In this document: positions 1-11,162 of the stretch, piece after piece | How positions within the stretch are numbered: position 1 is the first letter of the stretch | Layout of the letters: the number at the start of each line of letters is the position of its first letter | Origin: Mesorhizobium sp. GbtcB19 | GTDB lineage: Bacteria; Pseudomonadota; Alphaproteobacteria; Rhizobiales; Rhizobiaceae | DNA length: 64,000 nt | NCBI RefSeq assembly: GCF_019091085.1 | Contig: NZ_JAGXJY010000005.1 | Coordinates: forward strand, 248,001 to 312,000 | Direction of reading: 5' to 3' | The notes under the pieces: model-generated | What the model was told of the DNA's origin: nothing | What the model saw: the letters and a program-made list of their open reading frames with translations, nothing else | Databases searched by the model: none | Position numbers and translations under genes: made by a program

Positions 1-811
1 TGGCTTCGACGATTTGCGGCCAGTCGTTGCGATGCAATTCGTGACCGCCGCCTTCGATCCGCACCAGCCTGGCGCCGGGAACGGCCTTGGCCAGCGCTTC
101 GCCATGCTCGACCGGGAAGAGCGGATCGGTGCTGCCATGGATGACGAGCAGCGGCACGATCAGGTCCCGCACCGTGCGCTGCGGACCGCCGCCCTTGAGC
201 AGGAAATGGTTGGTTGCGCTGGCGAGGCCGCCGGAGCGGTCGTAATCCTCCTCGATCATCGCACGCGTCCGTTTCTCGTCGAAAGGATGCAGCGTGCTGG
301 CGATCGCGCGGGCATCCTTGACCATGAAGTCGAGCGCCCGCCCCCGGTTCGACCAGTCGACGTCACCGCCCTGTGCCGAATGTTCCCTGTAGGCCTCGGT
401 CATTCCCGGCAGGCCGGACGTATCCACGCCGAGCGGCGAACTTGAGATTACTGTGAGCGCGCTGACGCATTCGGGATATTTCAGCGCCACGTTCTGCGCG
501 ATCATGCCGCCCATCGACATGCCGGCGACATGCGCCTTGGCGACGCCATGGTCGTCGAGCACGCGGACGGCATCGTCCACCATGTCCTCGAACTTGTAGG
601 GCGGCGCACCCGGCGGATATTTCGTCGACAGGCCGGTATCGCGGTTGTCGTAGCGGATGACGAAGCGGCCGCGCCCGGCGAGTTGCCGGCAGAAGTCTTC
701 CGGCCACCACAGCATCGAGGCCATGGCACCCATGATCAGCAGGATTGCCGGATCGGCCGGATCGCCGAATGTCTGCGAAACGACTTCCGGGCGCTGTATC
801 GACATCGCCAT
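1..811 (-). CDS. alpha/beta hydrolase (3' end outside window)
   Basis: The start is at 811 and the frame stays open to base 1, so the extreme C-terminus is missing. About 270 residues are visible. They show an alpha/beta-hydrolase fold: an early R-Y-D-N-R-D-T-G-L-S segment, a nucleophile elbow G-M-S-M-G-G with Ser near residue 99, an acid in H-G-S-T-D-P, and a late G-G-G-H with His near 257, so a full Ser/Asp/His triad is present. The family includes esterases, lactonases and cofactor-free haloperoxidase-like enzymes; the substrate cannot be told from sequence. It is transcribed divergently from an HxlR-type regulator with 90 bp between the starts, so that regulator probably controls it. No signal peptide is seen, implying a cytoplasmic enzyme. 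Confidence 0.85.
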   Translation of the reverse strand, partial: MAMSIQRPEVVSQTFGDPADPAILLIMGAMASMLWWPEDFCRQLAGRGRFVIRYDNRDTGLSTKYPPGAPPYKFEDMVDDAVRVLDDHGVAKAHVAGMSMGGMIAQNVALKYPECVSALTVISSSPLGVDTSGLPGMTEAYREHSAQGGDVDWSNRGRALDFMVKDARAIASTLHPFDEKRTRAMIEEDYDRSGGLASATNHFLLKGGGPQRTVRDLIVPLLVIHGSTDPLFPVEHGEALAKAVPGARLVRIEGGGHELHRNDWPQIVEA

Positions 812-842
812 AGGCTCCTCCAATCCGATTGCATTTTGCAAT

Positions 843-881
843 CAGTTGCACGATAATCAAACCGATATCATAATGCAACTG
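843..881. promoter_or_regulatory. inverted repeat, candidate HxlR operator
   Basis: The perfect inverted repeat CAGTTGCA (843-850) / TGCAACTG (874-881) lies in the 90-bp gap between the divergent hydrolase and HxlR genes. A second small palindrome, TTGCA-N3-TGCAA, sits just upstream around 830-842. HxlR-family dimers usually bind such dyads in divergent promoters. The role is inferred from position only. Confidence 0.5.
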
Positions 882-901
882 GTTTTTCTGGAGAGAGTGC
901 C

Positions 902-1420
902 ATGAGCATCGACCGTCGGTCCGGCTGCCCGATCAATCTGTCGCTCGAGGTCTTTGGCGACCGCTGGAGCCTGATCATCCTGCGCGACATGATCTTTGGC
1001 GGAAAACGCCATTTCCGCGAGTTGCTCAACTTCTCGCTGGAAGGCATCGCCTCCAACATCCTGGCCGACCGGCTGAAGCGGCTGATGGAATTGGGCATGC
1101 TCACCAAGGCCGACGACCCCAGCCACAAGCAGAAGGCAATCTACAGCCTGACCGAGATGGCCATCACGCTGGTGCCGATCATGGCGCAGCTCGGCGCCTG
1201 GGGGCGGGTCTGGCTGCCGGTCACGGAAGAATTGTCGATCCGCGCCGAGCTGCTCGAGAAGGGCGGTCCGCCGCTATGGGAGCAATTCATGGACGAGCTG
1301 CGCCACGAGCATCTCGGCGCGCCGTCAAAGACGCCGCCGAACACGCCAACCGTGCGCCAGCAATTGCGGGCGGCCTATGAGGACGTAGTAGCGCGGAAGG
1401 CCGAGTCCGCCACGGCGTGA
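902..1420 (+). CDS. HxlR-family winged-helix transcriptional regulator
   Basis: 172 aa. Residues about 9-100 match the HxlR winged helix: Cys9-Pro, then L-E-V-F-G-D-R-W-S-L-I-I-L-R-D, a recognition region with F-R-E-L, and I-L-A-D-R-L-K-R-L near the wing. Cys9 is the position where redox- or electrophile-sensing members carry their sensory cysteine. The protein is longer than minimal HxlR proteins (about 110-120 aa), with a C-terminal tail of about 60 residues. Spacing and orientation suggest it regulates itself and the divergent alpha/beta hydrolase through the dyad at 843-881. Confidence 0.9.
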   Translation: MSIDRRSGCPINLSLEVFGDRWSLIILRDMIFGGKRHFRELLNFSLEGIASNILADRLKRLMELGMLTKADDPSHKQKAIYSLTEMAITLVPIMAQLGAWGRVWLPVTEELSIRAELLEKGGPPLWEQFMDELRHEHLGAPSKTPPNTPTVRQQLRAAYEDVVARKAESATA

Positions 1421-1444
1421 CAACGCTTGTAGGCGCAGCGCTGT

Positions 1445-1588
1445 GGGATGTGCCGAGATTCAGGTCAGGGCGAGTCGAGAACGATGGCTTCCGAGAACCG
1501 GAGCGGAGCGTACTTAAAGTACGTGAGCACCGGAAGCGCAGGAAGGCGTCGTTCGCAGGCCGGCCTCACCTGAATATCGGCACATCCC
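1445..1588. repeat. interspersed repeat family A, copy 1 (MITE-like)
   Basis: A 144-bp non-coding element with nearly perfect 21-bp inverted ends (1445-1465 and 1568-1588, one mismatch). It has an internal GTACTTAAAGTAC palindrome followed by GTGAGCACCGGAAGCG. Related copies lie at 11163-11320 and 40106-40252. It has open frames but no plausible protein. Its right end abuts the stop codon of the membrane-protein gene ending at 1589. Confidence 0.85.
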
Positions 1589-1990
1589 TCAGTTTAGGTT
1601 GATGTCGCGACTCGCCGACCGCATCGACACCGAGAAGCCGGCCAGCACATCGAAAAGCGCGATGACCATCAGCGTGAAGAACACCGAATGCGCCGCGCCC
1701 TTCACCAGCAGGAACTCGACCAGGAAGGCGATGAAGACCAGCGTCGACAACAGATGATCCAGGATCGATGCGTTGGTCGTGCGCACCGATTTTGATATCT
1801 CGATGAACAGGAAGATCAGCCCGATCAGCACCATCAGGTCGCCGAGCGTCATCGAGAAGACGCCGCCCGACATCATGCGAAACGAGAACATTTCCGTCAT
1901 CCAGGGATCGTCGCCGCCGCCGAACAATCCGAGCAGGCCGAGATTATAGAGGACGAAGGGCACGATCAGCAGCGGGATGGCACCGAACAT
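1589..1990 (-). CDS. conserved membrane protein of unknown function
   Basis: 133 aa, strongly hydrophobic. Hydrophobic stretches at about residues 2-23, 46-64, 79-97 and 99-119 suggest three or four membrane helices separated by short polar loops. No catalytic motif is visible. Proteins of this kind are annotated as hypothetical in rhizobia, so no function is proposed. It is monocistronic, with repeat A downstream and more than 300 bp of non-coding DNA upstream. Confidence 0.7.
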   Translation of the reverse strand: MFGAIPLLIVPFVLYNLGLLGLFGGGDDPWMTEMFSFRMMSGGVFSMTLGDLMVLIGLIFLFIEISKSVRTTNASILDHLLSTLVFIAFLVEFLLVKGAAHSVFFTLMVIALFDVLAGFSVSMRSASRDINLN

Positions 1991-2114
1991 CTGGGCGACT
2001 CCAATGGGGCACCCCCTCTTGTAAAATCCGCGGCAAGCGCGCCGTCAAGGTTTTTCGCTGGCGGCGGCGAACACGCTGTAAGACCTAATGAAATAACGAT
2101 GTCAGCCGTTTGCT

Positions 2115-2218
2115 TAGAGCAATTCCAGGAAAAGTGTGAGCGGTTTTCCGTCCGGAATTGCGTCAGAACAAGGAGATAGAGCGGTTCGCCGTTTCTGTGA
2201 AACGGTGAACCGGTCTAG
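2115..2218 (+). repeat. interspersed repeat family B, copy 1
   Basis: A palindromic element of about 100 bp made of two hairpins. The first is GCAATTCC...GGAATTGC, enclosing AGGAAAAGTGTGAGCGGTTT. The second is GCGGTTCGCCGTTTC with its complement GAAACGGTGAACCG. The ends read TTAGAGC and GGTCTAG. Other copies: 13227-13300, 25531-25635, 29723-29825, and 43187-43290 in inverted orientation. Confidence 0.85.
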
Positions 2219-2268
2219 CCATCGGCAACGCGAGCGGTCAACTCCGAACGCCGCCGGCGCCAAACGCA

Positions 2269-2295
2269 AAAAGACCGGCCAGAGGCCGGTCTTTT
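2269..2295. terminator. bidirectional intrinsic terminator of rpmF
   Basis: A perfect 12-bp stem AAAAGACCGGCC / GGCCGGTCTTTT with a 3-nt loop, 27 bp past the rpmF stop on the minus strand. The A/T ends give a U tract in either direction. Confidence 0.85.
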
Positions 2296-2321
2296 GAAAC
2301 GTCAAATACCGTGGAAGCTTC

Positions 2322-2504
2322 TCAGCTTTCCTTCGGCTCCAGCACCTGGCGGCCGCGATACATGCCGGTCTTCAGGTCGATGTGATGCGGGCGGCGCATT
2401 TCGCCGGAATTCTTGTCCTCGACATAGGTCGGGGCCTTGAGGGCGTCGGCCGAGCGGCGCATGCCGCGCTTCGACGGAGAGGTTTTTCTTTTTGGAACGG
2501 CCAT
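2322..2504 (-). CDS. rpmF: 50S ribosomal protein L32
   Basis: 60 aa beginning [17 protein letters not shown], the invariant basic N-terminus of L32. The family's usual zinc-binding cysteines are absent, as in other alphaproteobacterial L32 proteins of the Cys-minus type. It is a component of the large ribosomal subunit. Length is normal. It is followed by a strong terminator at 2269-2295 and lies downstream of mtgA on the same strand, with a gap of about 150 bp that should carry its own promoter. Confidence 0.97.
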   Translation of the reverse strand: MAVPKRKTSPSKRGMRRSADALKAPTYVEDKNSGEMRRPHHIDLKTGMYRGRQVLEPKES

Positions 2505-2658
2505 GGATATGCTCCACTACATGGTCAAAATGCCCCGGCAACCCTCGCGAAAGGGCCGCATCGAGGCCATAATCTGAGAAAGTCGGGTGCCTATACACGC
2601 CTTGCGCCCTTTTGGCCAGCGTCGCCCGCGAATTTTTTTGAGCCGGCGCTGCGACGGC

Positions 2659-3366
2659 TTAGTCAAGACATCCGACATAGGCACCGGATCGGCTGGCGCG
2701 TCGCTCGATGAGCGAGGCCAGCCGCCGCAATCCCGGTCCCGGCTTGGCCGGATTGCGCGCGATCGGATTGGGCAGGCTGACGGCAAGCAGCGCCGCCTGC
2801 CGCCGCGACAATTGTTTGGCCGAGACGCCGAAATGGTGTTGGGCGGCGGCCTCGATGCCGTAGATGCCCGGCCCCCATTCGGCGATGTTGAGATAGATCT
2901 CCATGATCCGCCGCTTCGACATCACCGCGTCGAAATAGACCGCCAGCGGCAGCTCGACCACCTTGCGCACGCTGCCCAGCGGCCGCGACCACAGGAAAAG
3001 GTTCTTCACCGTCTGCATGGTGATCGTGGAAGCGCCGCGCGTCGCCTCGCCGGCCAGCGCGTCGTCGACCACGCCGCGCAACTCGCCGAGATCGACGCCG
3101 CGATGGAAGCAGAACTGACCGTCCTCCGACATGATCACCGAATGCGCCAGCACCGGCGCCACGTCGTCGATCGACACCCAGCGCCGATCGTAGCCGGAGA
3201 AGGTCACGAGGTCCTTGATCATCAGGGTCGAAACCGGGTGCACGAAGGATGGCAAATAGAGGAAGGTCAGCACGACCGGTATAGCCGCCAACACCAGCGC
3301 CACGACCAGGCAGCGCCGGGCGATGCGCTTCACACCGGCGCGGTTCAGGCGCCGACGTCGCGCCAT
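2659..3366 (-). CDS. mtgA: monofunctional biosynthetic peptidoglycan transglycosylase
   Basis: 235 aa from the ATG at 3366, which has an AAGGG Shine-Dalgarno about 8 nt upstream. A longer TTG start at 3465 is possible but would overlap the divergent prenyltransferase. A basic N-terminus (M-A-R-R-R-R) and one membrane helix at about residues 17-36 anchor a periplasmic GT51 domain. The catalytic motif [11 protein letters not shown] contains the essential Glu, followed by R-G-A-S-T-I-T-M-Q and R-K-V-x-E. It polymerises lipid II into glycan strands and has no transpeptidase domain. Length matches E. coli MtgA (about 240 aa). Confidence 0.95.
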   Translation of the reverse strand: MARRRRLNRAGVKRIARRCLVVALVLAAIPVVLTFLYLPSFVHPVSTLMIKDLVTFSGYDRRWVSIDDVAPVLAHSVIMSEDGQFCFHRGVDLGELRGVVDDALAGEATRGASTITMQTVKNLFLWSRPLGSVRKVVELPLAVYFDAVMSKRRIMEIYLNIAEWGPGIYGIEAAAQHHFGVSAKQLSRRQAALLAVSLPNPIARNPAKPGPGLRRLASLIERRASRSGAYVGCLD

Positions 3367-3494
3367 GTCCAGCCCTTCGCTTTCATATTCGACGATCGGT
3401 TCCGTCAAGCCGTCCCACCCGTGCCTCGCCCTCTCCGGCATAAAGGCGCGCGCCTGCTTGCGCAATGTCTGAGTGTCGGCTACCGCTCCCGGCC

Positions 3495-4412
3495 ATGAGC
3501 AAAGACGACCAGATCGCCTTCGAATCCGCGCTTTTCCTGCGCGCCGCCGCCATCGAGGCCGAGCTGCGGCGCATCCTCGACGCGCGTCCGCTTTTGGGCG
3601 AGATCGCGCGGCCGGAGCGCCTGATGGCGGCCATGCGCCATGGCGTGCTCAATGGCGGCAAGCGGCTGCGGCCTTTTCTGGTCTTGGAAAGTGCCGCGCT
3701 GTTTTCGGCCGACAATGACGCCGCGCTGCGCGTCGCCGCGGCGCTGGAATGCGTGCATTGCTATTCGCTGATCCATGACGACCTGCCGGCGATGGACGAC
3801 GACGATCTGCGCCGCGGCCAGCCGACGGTGCACAAGGCCTTCGACGAGGCGACCGCGATCCTAGCCGGCGACGCGCTGCTGACATTGGCCTTCGACATCA
3901 TCGCCGACGAGGCGACCGCGCTCTCGGCCGAACGCCGGGCAGCACTTGTTCTCGCGCTCGCCCGCGCAGCCGGCCCCGGCGGCATGGTGGGCGGTCAGAT
4001 GCTGGACCTTGAAGCCGAACGCGAACGGCCGGACGAGGCCGGCATCATCACCTTGCAGGCGATGAAGACCGGCGCGTTGATCCGCTTCGCCTGCGAGGCC
4101 GGTGCGATCGTCGCCGGCGCGCCGTCCGCCGACCGCGAGCGGCTGGCCGAGTTCGGCTCGGCGATCGGCCTTGCCTTCCAGCTCGCCGACGACCTGCTCG
4201 ACCTCACCGCCGACGCCAAGCAGATGGGCAAGGCGACGAACAAGGACGCCGCCGCCGGCAAGGCGACGCTTGCCGCGCTGCACGGCCCCGACTGGGCGCG
4301 CGGCCAGCTCCATGGCCTCATCGACCAGGCGTACGCGCTGCTCGAGCCTTATGGCGAAGAGGCGCAGTTGCTGAAAGCCGCCGCGACTTTCGTGGCGACT
4401 CGCAACAGCTGA
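3495..4412 (+). CDS. ispA: polyprenyl (farnesyl/geranylgeranyl) diphosphate synthase
   Basis: 305 aa from the ATG at 3495; an in-frame ATG at 3465 would add 10 residues. Both aspartate-rich motifs are intact: [14 protein letters not shown] after H-C-Y-S-L-I-H, and D-D-L-L-D near the C-terminus. N-G-G-K-R-L-R-P binds the diphosphate. It condenses isopentenyl diphosphate with allylic diphosphates in the cytoplasm to feed quinone and lipid-carrier synthesis. The closest fit is the IspA farnesyl diphosphate synthase class, but chain length cannot be fixed from motifs alone. It is divergent from mtgA with about 130 bp between starts. Confidence 0.9.
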   Translation: MSKDDQIAFESALFLRAAAIEAELRRILDARPLLGEIARPERLMAAMRHGVLNGGKRLRPFLVLESAALFSADNDAALRVAAALECVHCYSLIHDDLPAMDDDDLRRGQPTVHKAFDEATAILAGDALLTLAFDIIADEATALSAERRAALVLALARAAGPGGMVGGQMLDLEAERERPDEAGIITLQAMKTGALIRFACEAGAIVAGAPSADRERLAEFGSAIGLAFQLADDLLDLTADAKQMGKATNKDAAAGKATLAALHGPDWARGQLHGLIDQAYALLEPYGEEAQLLKAAATFVATRNS

Positions 4413-4656
4413 GCCAAGGCAAACGACCTCAGCCCGGCCCCTATCCGATCGTCACAGCTCAGCCTGGGGGAAAGCGCCGACAACGGTCCGATTGTTCGCG
4501 CTGTCCGAATACTGCTGTCGATGGCGGCGTGATTATCCGTCATTCGCGGCAATCTATATCCGGACGCCGAACGGAATTCGATCCGGCCGATGACGGCCTC
4601 GCCGATTTCCTTTTGTCCCGTGCCGTGAAACCCAACCCGAAAAGGAACCGGGGAAG

Positions 4657-4875
4657 ATGCCCTTTGCCAACTTCAAGACGCCGCAGGCCGCCCTCACCAA
4701 AGCGCAGAAGGAAGACCTCGTCCACAAGACCACGCAGATGTTAGTCGAGTATTTCGGTGAAGGCGTGCGTCCCTACACCATGGTGCTGATCGAGGAAGTC
4801 GCCGATGGCGGCTACGGCCGCGCCGACGAAGTCTTCGTCATTCCCGACGCCTATCGGGCGAAGGACACTGATTGA
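4657..4875 (+). CDS. 4-oxalocrotonate tautomerase family protein
   Basis: 72 aa beginning Met-Pro, so after Met removal it would expose the N-terminal Pro-1 that acts as catalytic base in this superfamily. The rest fits the beta-alpha-beta fold, with an amphipathic helix (T-K-A-Q-K-E-D-L-V-H-K-T-T) and a second strand V-R-P-Y-T-M-V-L-I-E-E-V. The substrate is unknown; members isomerise enol/keto acids or dehalogenate. A GGGGAAG Shine-Dalgarno precedes the ATG. The stretch 4413-4656 upstream holds no gene. Confidence 0.85.
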   Translation: MPFANFKTPQAALTKAQKEDLVHKTTQMLVEYFGEGVRPYTMVLIEEVADGGYGRADEVFVIPDAYRAKDTD

Positions 4876-4940
4876 TCTAGGAGGCCAGTGTGGCAATCCA
4901 CGATTGCGCCGAGGCCTGAAACGATGTCGCGGTTCCGCGG

Positions 4941-5333
4941 CTACGGGTTCTGCTGGACACGCTTTTCGAGCTCGGCCGTGCGTGCGCTCAAATCGTCCAG
5001 TTCAAACCCTTGCGAGTCGAGGAAGGCCGCCGATCCGTTGTTGGGATCGGCGGCGAGGCGCTTCGTTTCCTGCAGATGATGTTTCAGCCAGGCGCGCTGC
5101 TCGCGCTGCAACCGCGCCCGTTCGGAGCCATGTTCGCGCTGCATCAGGGTGTTGTAGGCCGCGTTCAGCCTGGCATCGAACTTGTCGATCTCGGCTTTCC
5201 CGCAATCCAGCATCGCCTCGGTGACGCCGGCGGACCGGTCGATGCACGCCTTCATTTCGGCATCGCTTTGGGCAATCGCGGGATGAGTGGTTGCCATCGC
5301 GGCAATGCCGAGAATGCAAGCATATCGGAGCAT
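4941..5333 (-). CDS. DUF1311 / LprI-like secreted protein
   Basis: 130 aa with a Sec signal peptide (M-L-R-Y-A-C-I-L-G-I-A-A-M-A-T, cleavage after A-I-A-Q). The mature part has the DUF1311 hallmarks: spaced cysteines (C-I-D-R-S and D-C-G), the L-N-A-A-Y-N motif, and a helix R-E-Q-R-A-W-L-K. Relatives include LprI lysozyme inhibitors, so a periplasmic role is likely, but the exact function is unproven. A paralogue lies at 19200-19622. Confidence 0.8.
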   Translation of the reverse strand: MLRYACILGIAAMATTHPAIAQSDAEMKACIDRSAGVTEAMLDCGKAEIDKFDARLNAAYNTLMQREHGSERARLQREQRAWLKHHLQETKRLAADPNNGSAAFLDSQGFELDDLSARTAELEKRVQQNP

Positions 5334-5559
5334 GAAGGCACTTTCTTGATCACAAACCTGAATGCAGGTTTGGGTATGTCTGGTTCTGGCAAGCTAACAT
5401 TCGCCTCGGATTGGCAACAAGGCGGGCCCGTCGGCGCGTCGGACACGATATGTTGAGCAGGCAGGTCGAACCGATGCCGATAACTAAAGAGAGCCACCCG
5501 CCACCAACGAAATCTTAATGTAAATCAAGCGTAATCCGGACCATTAAAATTGTGCGTAT

Positions 5560-7920
<2,361 letters not shown>

Positions 7921-7960
7921 ACGTTTGCCGAATGGGGGCAACTCTCGCTAACGATCGACT

Positions 7961-8134
7961 GTCGAGTTCCCGCCAACCCCCCTCTGGCCTGCCGGCCATC
8001 TCCCCGCAAGGGGGGAGATTGGCAGTTTCGGCGCCTCGCTCAGTCCTGCAACGTTGGCGATTGGCGAAGGCCGGCGCGACATCTGATCTCCCCCCTTGCG
8101 GGGGAGATGTCCGGCAGGACAGAGGGGGGTGCTG
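7961..8134. repeat. large palindromic intergenic repeat D, copy 1
   Basis: A 174-bp element starting GTCGAGTTCCCGCC. Its two arms (CCCCCCTCTGGCCTGCCGG... and ...CCGGCAGGACAGAGGGGGG) are inverted copies, and each contains a shorter hairpin CTCCCCCGCAAGGGGGGAG. A near-identical element of the same length is at 58372-58544. It lies between the convergent histidine kinase and lytic transglycosylase genes. Confidence 0.85.
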
Positions 8135-8166
8135 TCCCGCCGACATCTCTGACTTGCGGCTTGCCG

Positions 8167-9027
8167 CTACCGGTTGCGCATCACCACGCAGGCGCCGCCG
8201 ACGCTTTGCAGCTTGTCGCAGATGCCGTTGGCCTCGCCGCGCGAGTCGGCGCCGATCCTGACCGCATAGATGCCGCGCCGGCCGATCGGCGTGCGCACCC
8301 GGCTGACCACCGGATCATGGCTGGCGAGCAGCGCCGGGAACCGGCCCCTGACCCGCAGCCATTGCCCGATCGCCGCCGAGCGGCGGAAATTGCCGGCCAC
8401 CTGCACCCCCCACGGCTTGACGTTGATCGAGGCCATGGCAACGGTTTGCGACATGATCACCGGCAGCCTGCGGCAGGCCACCGCGAAGCTCATCTTCGGA
8501 TCGAGCGGGCGGACGGTGCCGGCATAGGACGTGTCGGAGAACTTGTCGACCGGCTCGCCCATGACGTCGAAGACATAGCTTTCCGTCTCCATCGGCAGGA
8601 AGCCGCCTGAGGTCAGCCAGCGCGACACCCGGTTTTCCCCGGCATTGTAGGCCGCCGCGGCGAGGCCGAGATTGCCGTAGCCCGCCTTCATCTCGGCAAG
8701 ATATTTCGCCGAAGCCGGAAGCGCCTGCTCGATATCGAAGGAGTTGGCAAGCCCACGCATCTTCGCCGTGCCCGGCATGAATTGCGCGATGCCTTCAGCG
8801 CCGACCGGGCTCACCGCGTTCGGATCGAAACGGCTTTCCTTCCAGATCAGCCGGGCGAAGAAATCCTCAGGCAGGCCGTTCTTGCCCGCCTCGGTCTCGA
8901 TCAGGTCGCAGACTCGGTTGATCAGCCTTTTGGCGGCCGATCGCGACTGCGGCGGATCGGCGAATGCCTGACCGGCGGACATCAGCGCGCAAGTCAGGAT
9001 CAGTGCCGCCCTGAACACGCGCTGCAT
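8167..9027 (-). CDS. lytic murein transglycosylase with SLT domain
   Basis: 286 aa from the ATG at 9027, chosen because it begins a signal peptide (M-Q-R-V-F-R-A-A-L-I-L-T-C-A-L-M, cut near A-F-A). The SLT (GH23) domain covers about residues 40-150: catalytic Glu in W-K-E-S-R-F-D-P-N-A, then G-I-A-Q-F-M-P-G-T-A and A-A-A-Y-N-A-G. The C-terminal part (G-V-Q-V-A-G-N-F to the end, with I-Y-A-V-R-I-G-A) resembles a SPOR-like peptidoglycan-binding region. It would cleave glycan strands in the periplasm. It starts 5 bp after the ispG stop and is probably co-transcribed. Confidence 0.9.
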   Translation of the reverse strand: MQRVFRAALILTCALMSAGQAFADPPQSRSAAKRLINRVCDLIETEAGKNGLPEDFFARLIWKESRFDPNAVSPVGAEGIAQFMPGTAKMRGLANSFDIEQALPASAKYLAEMKAGYGNLGLAAAAYNAGENRVSRWLTSGGFLPMETESYVFDVMGEPVDKFSDTSYAGTVRPLDPKMSFAVACRRLPVIMSQTVAMASINVKPWGVQVAGNFRRSAAIGQWLRVRGRFPALLASHDPVVSRVRTPIGRRGIYAVRIGADSRGEANGICDKLQSVGGACVVMRNR

Positions 9028-9031
9028 CGGC

Positions 9032-10297
9032 TCATTCCGCGGCGGCTTTGCCGTGTCCGTACCGCTGCTCGATATAATCGGCGACCATCTTTTCGAAATC
9101 CTTCGCGATCGAGGGACCGCGCAGCGTCGCCGCCTTCTTGCCGTCGATGAAGACGGGCGCGGTCGGCGTTTCGCCGGTGCCGGGCAGCGAGATGCCGATA
9201 TCGGCATGCTTGGATTCGCCGGGGCCGTTGACGATGCAGCCCATCACCGCGACCTTGAGGTTCTCGACGCCGGGGTATTTCTCGCGCCACACCGGCATGT
9301 TCTTGCGGATATCGGCCTGGATGCTCTGGGCGAGCTCCTGGAACACGGTGGACGTGGTGCGGCCGCAGCCGGGACAGGCCGCGACGATCGGCACGAACTG
9401 CCGGAACCCCATGGTCTGCAGCAATTCCTGCGACACCTGCACCTCGCGCGTGCGGTCGCCATTCGGCTCCGGCGTCAGCGAGATGCGGATCGTATCGCCG
9501 ATGCCCTGCTGCAGCAGAATGCCCATGGCGGCCGAAGAAGCGACGATGCCCTTGGTGCCCATGCCGGCTTCGGTGAGTCCGAGATGCAGCGCGTGATCGG
9601 AGCGGGTGGCAAGCTCGGTATAGACGGCGATCAGATCCTGCACGCCGCTGACCTTGGCCGACAGGATGATCCTGTCGCGACCAAGCCCGATCTCTTCGGC
9701 CATCTCGGCCGACAGGATCGCCGACTGCACGATCGCCTCGCGCGTGACTTCCTGCGCAGTGAGCGGCGAGCCCTGAGCCTGGTTCTGGTCCATCAGCCGG
9801 GTCAGCAGCTCCTGATCGAGCGAGCCCCAGTTGACGCCGATGCGCACCGGCTTGTCGTGCTTGATCGCCATCTCGACGATCGCCGCGAACTGGCGGTCCT
9901 TCTTGTCCTTGAAGCCGACATTGCCGGGATTGATGCGGTATTTCGCCAGCGCCTCGGCGCAGGCCGGGTGATCGGCCAGCAGCTTGTGGCCGATATAGTG
10001 GAAGTCGCCGACCAGCGGCACGTCGATGCCGAGCCGCAACAGCCGCTCATGGATGCGCGGCACCGCCGCGGCGCTCTCGTCGCGGTCGACGGTGATGCGC
10101 ACGATCTCGGAGCCGGCGCGATGCAGCGCCGCGACCTGGGCGACGGTCTGGTCGATGTCGGCGGTGTCGGTGTTGGTCATCGACTGCACGACCACCGGCG
10201 CGCCGCCGCCGACCACAACGCCGCCGACCGGCACGCCGACCGACATGCGCCGCGGGAAGGGAGAGGAGAAATATCCGGTCATGCCGGCCGCCTTCAT
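9032..10297 (-). CDS. ispG: 4-hydroxy-3-methylbut-2-enyl diphosphate synthase (GcpE)
   Basis: 421 aa. An N-terminal TIM-barrel begins with [11 protein letters not shown]. The C-terminal 4Fe-4S region carries three cysteine ligands: C-P-G-C-G-R-T and G-C-I-V-N-G-P-G-E. It carries out the penultimate step of the MEP isoprenoid pathway, reductive conversion of MEcPP to HMBPP in the cytoplasm, and so supplies the substrate for the prenyl synthase at 3495-4412. Length is normal for the alphaproteobacterial form. It heads a probable two-gene unit with the lytic transglycosylase. Confidence 0.97.
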   Translation of the reverse strand: MKAAGMTGYFSSPFPRRMSVGVPVGGVVVGGGAPVVVQSMTNTDTADIDQTVAQVAALHRAGSEIVRITVDRDESAAAVPRIHERLLRLGIDVPLVGDFHYIGHKLLADHPACAEALAKYRINPGNVGFKDKKDRQFAAIVEMAIKHDKPVRIGVNWGSLDQELLTRLMDQNQAQGSPLTAQEVTREAIVQSAILSAEMAEEIGLGRDRIILSAKVSGVQDLIAVYTELATRSDHALHLGLTEAGMGTKGIVASSAAMGILLQQGIGDTIRISLTPEPNGDRTREVQVSQELLQTMGFRQFVPIVAACPGCGRTTSTVFQELAQSIQADIRKNMPVWREKYPGVENLKVAVMGCIVNGPGESKHADIGISLPGTGETPTAPVFIDGKKAATLRGPSIAKDFEKMVADYIEQRYGHGKAAAE

Positions 10298-10467
10298 CTG
10301 AAAGTTCCGGGCATGAGGTGGCGGAGCAAAGATGGCTTGTCAATGGCAAGCAGGCGGGCGAAGCCCGCAAATCGACCGCCCGCGATCAGCGGCCGCAGGG
10401 CTCATACAACCCTAGAGGCCGCATGATCCAGCTGAAACGTTCGGGTGATTCAATAAAAAGCAACAGG

Positions 10468-10490
10468 CCGGTGGCATATCTTGCCACCGG
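10468..10490 (-). terminator. hairpin, likely terminator of the DUF465 gene at 10536-10715
   Basis: A perfect 9-bp stem CCGGTGGCA / TGCCACCGG with a 5-nt loop. On the minus strand a TTTTT run follows about 10 nt after the stem. It lies about 45 nt past the stop of the small minus-strand gene. The distance of the U tract makes the call moderate. Confidence 0.5.
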
Positions 10491-10535
10491 TAGGTTGGCA
10501 CCGCGGCGGGTGCGGTGATGTTGCCTAAGGTACGC

Positions 10536-10715
10536 TCAGTGTGCTGTGGGGCTTCCCTTCAGCTTTTCAATCTCGTCCTTGATTGCCAGCTTGCGTCGCT
10601 TGAGATTCACGATTTCGAGGTCGTCCACCGAAGGATGGTTCATCGCGTCGGTGAGCTCGCGCTCGATGTCACCGTGTTTCCGCTGCAACTCATCAAGATG
10701 GGATGCAAGAGACAT
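10536..10715 (-). CDS. YdcH/DUF465 small coiled-coil protein
   Basis: 59 aa, shorter than most automatic cut-offs. The protein starts M-S-L-A-S-H-L-D-E-L-Q-R-K-H, contains D-L-E-I-V-N-L-K-R-R-K-L-A-I-K-D-E-I and is almost entirely helical with heptad spacing, which is the YdcH (DUF465) pattern. The preceding GGGAGAACC gives a good Shine-Dalgarno. Function is unknown in all members. A second DUF465 gene lies divergently at 10959-11162. Confidence 0.85.
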   Translation of the reverse strand: MSLASHLDELQRKHGDIERELTDAMNHPSVDDLEIVNLKRRKLAIKDEIEKLKGSPTAH

Positions 10716-10958
10716 GATTGGTTCTCCCTTTCATGGTTTCCTCGATTGCAGCCGTCGCGGGCGCCTCCACCGCAGGTTGCGACTGTGACGGCACGGTGAC
10801 ACTTTGCCACCAACCGATCTCGATGTCGAATGCCACGTGGTAGCATTCCACGACAAAGTGAAATGTGATAAGGGCTGCCCGCCGGTCACAGACAGACAAA
10901 CCCGACCGGCCCCGCCCAGACAGCCCGATTGGGCGATGCATACGCTAAACGGTTGATA

Positions 10959-11162
10959 ATGTCCGAACAGGAACAGGCTGAAATACGCCTCGAATACTCC
11001 CGGCTCAAACAGGAACACGCCGATTTCGACGCCGCGATCAACGCGATGATCGCCACCGGTTGTGACCCGCTTCAGATCCAGCGCATGAAGAAGAAGAAAC
11101 TGATGCTGAAAGACCGGCTGTCGGCGCTGGAAGACCGCATTATTCCCGACATCATCGCCTAA
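10959..11162 (+). CDS. YdcH/DUF465 small coiled-coil protein (second copy)
   Basis: 67 aa from the ATG at 10959 (M-S-E-Q-E-Q-A-E); an upstream in-frame start at 10929 adds ten less typical residues. It has the DUF465 signature: an N-terminal helix R-L-E-Y-S-R-L-K-Q-E-H followed by I-Q-R-M-K-K-K-K-L-M-L-K-D-R-L-S-A-L-E. It carries an internal C-D-P-L insertion that the divergent paralogue lacks. Repeat A copy 2 begins at its stop codon. Confidence 0.85.
   Translation: MSEQEQAEIRLEYSRLKQEHADFDAAINAMIATGCDPLQIQRMKKKKLMLKDRLSALEDRIIPDIIA

Larger units (their letters stand above)
1991..2321. other. intergenic stretch holding repeat B and the rpmF terminator
   Basis: 330 bp without a credible gene. 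It contains the promoter side of the membrane-protein gene, a repeat-B copy at 2115-2218 and the rpmF terminator at 2269-2295. The short frames here have repeat-derived composition and no recognisable start signals. Confidence 0.6.

Noticed and set aside
1417..1602. 61-aa protein in repeat A
   Set aside because: The frame comes from the repeat itself; the same sequence recurs in non-coding copies with broken frames.
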